Assembly (NCBI RefSeq): GCF_003610775.1
Contig: NZ_RAQO01000004.1
Span: 1,055,755 to 1,119,754 of the forward strand
From: Alginatibacterium sediminis
Lineage (GTDB): Bacteria; Pseudomonadota; Gammaproteobacteria; Enterobacterales; Celerinatantimonadaceae
DNA length: 64,000 nucleotides
Reading direction: 5' to 3'
Shown here: positions 62,338 to 64,000 of the stretch, piece after piece
How the letters are laid out: each line of letters opens with the position of its first letter
How positions within the stretch are numbered: the first letter of the stretch is position 1
Program-made: the position numbers and the translations under genes
Notes under the pieces: model-generated
What the model was told of the DNA's origin: nothing
Database searches by the model: none
The model's input: only the letters and a program-made list of their open reading frames with translations

Positions 62338-64000
62338 TTAACTCTCAGTATTGCCTCTAGTGGTGTACTCAATTTCGCTTTTCGCACGAAGACTTTGCAA
62401 CAAGGCTGCATAACTACCTTCGTTTTGTATTTGCGTTAAACGACCGGCAAAACTACGTTGTAGCAATTCGTCAACTTCACCGTCGGTACTAACATTTTTA
62501 AGTTGAATAACCACGCTGTCGCCATTGAATAGTTCAGTGGTACTAAAGCTTGGTTTACCATCACTTGGCTTAGGCATGGTAAACGCAGCTTGGGTTAAGC
62601 TTGGTTCAATGCGATCGTTTTGACGTTCAAGTTCAGTCGCAAACTCAATACTCAAGACATTTTCAGCAAGAAGGTCGCTAATATCATCGCCAGCTTTCCA
62701 AGACTGCTCTAGGCTAGCAGCCAATTCGGCAGCTTTTTCAGCAGCGATTTGTGAAATAACCGCTTGTTGTACTAAGTCCTTAACTTCATCAAAGTCTTTT
62801 GCCCCTGCTCGCTGATGAGCAGTGACACGCAATACCACACTTTGATCATCCCCAACTTGAATCAGGTCTGAGTTTAACTGCTCTTCAATAACATCAATGT
62901 CAAAGGCCACGCTTAAAACTGCGTTATGAGCTAAATGCTCCGGAGCATTGTTACGACTTAAGCCTTCAATGGTTTTCACTTCAAGACCTAACTCAGTGGC
63001 TACGTCTGCTAAACCATCTGGTAGTTCAAACGATACTTCGCCTAAGCGTTGGCTCACTTCATAAAATTTATTCAAGGCAAGCTCTTGCGCTAAGCTTAAC
63101 TGAATTTGCTCACGAACGGTCTCAAGATCAGCGACAGTACTTTCACGTTTTTCGATAAGCTTTATCAAGTGGTAACCAAATTCACTTTTAACAACGCCAG
63201 AAATTTGTCCAGCATCGTTCAATGCAAAGGCTGCGGTTTCAAACTGTTCGTCCATAACACCAGGCTCGAACCAATCTAACTCACCACCATTTTCTCCACT
63301 AAAGCTGTCATCACTTTCGGTTTTAGCGAGTTCAGCAAAATCTTCACCAGCTTGTAAACGTGTTTCAAGTGCCAGTGCCGTGTCTTCTTCAGCAACTAGA
63401 ATATGCGCAACTTTGATTTCAGCACTACGCGCAAATTGATTTTGATTTTCGCGGTAATAATTTTCGATGTCTGCTTCGTTAACTTCTATATCAGCTAGAA
63501 CATCATTAAGGGCTAGGTTGATGTATTCGATATCAACACTTTCATCGGTCTGGAAAAAGTTAAGGTTATCGTTGTAATAGCTTTGTAATTGCTCATCACT
63601 AGGCTCAGCGGTGCTAGTAAAATCGGCAGCACTAACCCGAACAAAATCAAAGTCACGCTTTTGCTGTTGAATGTCGGTGAGAAGCTTCGTTTCAATAGGC
63701 AAAGCAAAGTCACTGCTGAATAACGCAATTTGAAGTTGAGCTCGCGTAAGATCAGCACGGACAGATTCGCGGAATTGATCAACACTCATATTTGCGCGAT
63801 AAAGCAAAGCGAGGTAGCGGTCATTATCAAACTGACCATCAACACTAAATTCAGGCATATTTCTGATTTCAAAGCGCACCTGATCATCGCTGACTCTTAA
63901 ACCTAGGCTCTCTACTTTTTGGTCGATCAATCGTCGATCAATCAGTTGGTCTAGAACATTGCGACGTAATTCTTCGATATACCCTGGGGTAGCGGCTAAC
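62338..64000 (-). CDS. ppiD: Peptidyl-prolyl isomerase PpiD (partial, 5' end beyond window)
   Basis: The frame stays open to the right edge (first codons read LAATPGYIEELRRNVLDQLIDRRLI), so the start and membrane anchor are outside. A SurA/PpiD N-terminal helical region is followed by a parvulin domain (EIKVAHILVAEEDTALALETRLQAGEDFAELAKTESDD...GELDWFEPGVMDEQFETAAFAL...KSEFGYHLIKLIEKRES) and a C-terminal chaperone domain. PpiD is a periplasmic chaperone near the Sec translocon. The parvulin domain looks complete. At least 553 codons are visible, near full length (about 620). Confidence 0.93.
   Translation of the reverse strand, partial: LAATPGYIEELRRNVLDQLIDRRLIDQKVESLGLRVSDDQVRFEIRNMPEFSVDGQFDNDRYLALLYRANMSVDQFRESVRADLTRAQLQIALFSSDFALPIETKLLTDIQQQKRDFDFVRVSAADFTSTAEPSDEQLQSYYNDNLNFFQTDESVDIEYINLALNDVLADIEVNEADIENYYRENQNQFARSAEIKVAHILVAEEDTALALETRLQAGEDFAELAKTESDDSFSGENGGELDWFEPGVMDEQFETAAFALNDAGQISGVVKSEFGYHLIKLIEKRESTVADLETVREQIQLSLAQELALNKFYEVSQRLGEVSFELPDGLADVATELGLEVKTIEGLSRNNAPEHLAHNAVLSVAFDIDVIEEQLNSDLIQVGDDQSVVLRVTAHQRAGAKDFDEVKDLVQQAVISQIAAEKAAELAASLEQSWKAGDDISDLLAENVLSIEFATELERQNDRIEPSLTQAAFTMPKPSDGKPSFSTTELFNGDSVVIQLKNVSTDGEVDELLQRSFAGRLTQIQNEGSYAALLQSLRAKSEIEYTTRGNTES

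Noticed and set aside
1-64000. tRNA, rRNA or CRISPR array
   Set aside because: No cloverleaf, rRNA-like conserved block or regularly spaced repeat array was found by eye. A tool search could still find a missed small RNA.

Overview
The window looks like chromosomal DNA from a marine, heterotrophic gammaproteobacterium of the Alteromonadales type. Supporting signs are recR next to htpG, a long-form PurC, a multisubunit Mrp antiporter, TRAP transport, PEP-CTERM sorting, two sulfatase classes, a beta-mannosidase, and dispersed ATACCAATC-ended repeats. G+C is moderate, except for an AT-rich island near 42-43.4 kb. I saw no rRNA, tRNA or CRISPR array. The left edge cuts an unknown gene and the right edge cuts ppiD.

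Layout. 0-10.2 kb: a ribosome hibernation factor, a cytoplasmic GH2 beta-mannosidase, a PEP-CTERM zinc protease, a LysR regulator divergent from a secreted Ntn amidase, a MarR regulator divergent from a DUF2798 membrane protein with two perfect operators between them, a PLP-dependent ammonia-lyase and a homocysteine methyltransferase-like enzyme. 10.3-17.7 kb: htpG, recR, a solitary assimilatory nitrate reductase, and a PAS/degenerate-HPt protein. 17.8-27.4 kb: small enzymes, gltS, a DUF3179-like membrane protein, rsuA, a CARDB-like gene broken by a stop codon, an M3 peptidase and a short GNAT. 27.6-36.5 kb: a formylglycine-type sulfatase, then an operon of a cysteine-poor FGE-fold protein, MoxR, DUF58, DUF4381, two VWA proteins and BatD. 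36.8-41.7 kb: a nucleotide-kinase-like gene behind a complete isoleucine-type transcription attenuator, then an alkyl sulfatase with a divergent LysR. 41.7-44.7 kb: an AT-rich phospholipid-synthesis pair (CDP-alcohol phosphotransferase and CdsA) bracketed by a transposase remnant and a frameshifted transposase of the same family. 44.9-49.8 kb: secreted and lipoprotein genes of unknown role and a decayed CorA. 50.2-54.4 kb: TRAP transporter dctPQM and purC. 54.6-60.3 kb: mrpA(B)CDEFG. 60.4-64 kb: an M15 peptidase gene split by a 160-bp repeat, a D-2-hydroxyacid dehydrogenase, and ppiD.

How the genes may work together. The sulfatase and the MoxR-Bat operon suggest envelope handling or maturation of a secreted hydrolase. 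The FGE-fold protein lacks the active-site cysteines, so it is unlikely to be the formylglycine-generating enzyme itself. The most unusual regulatory signal is the attenuator at 37369-37480 (minus strand). It has a 16-residue leader with four consecutive Ile codons, mutually exclusive hairpins and a T-run terminator, but it sits before a P-loop kinase gene instead of an ilv operon. Several gene deaths can be read at base level: a 7-bp duplication, nonsense codons and a repeat insertion. Together they indicate active genome remodelling.
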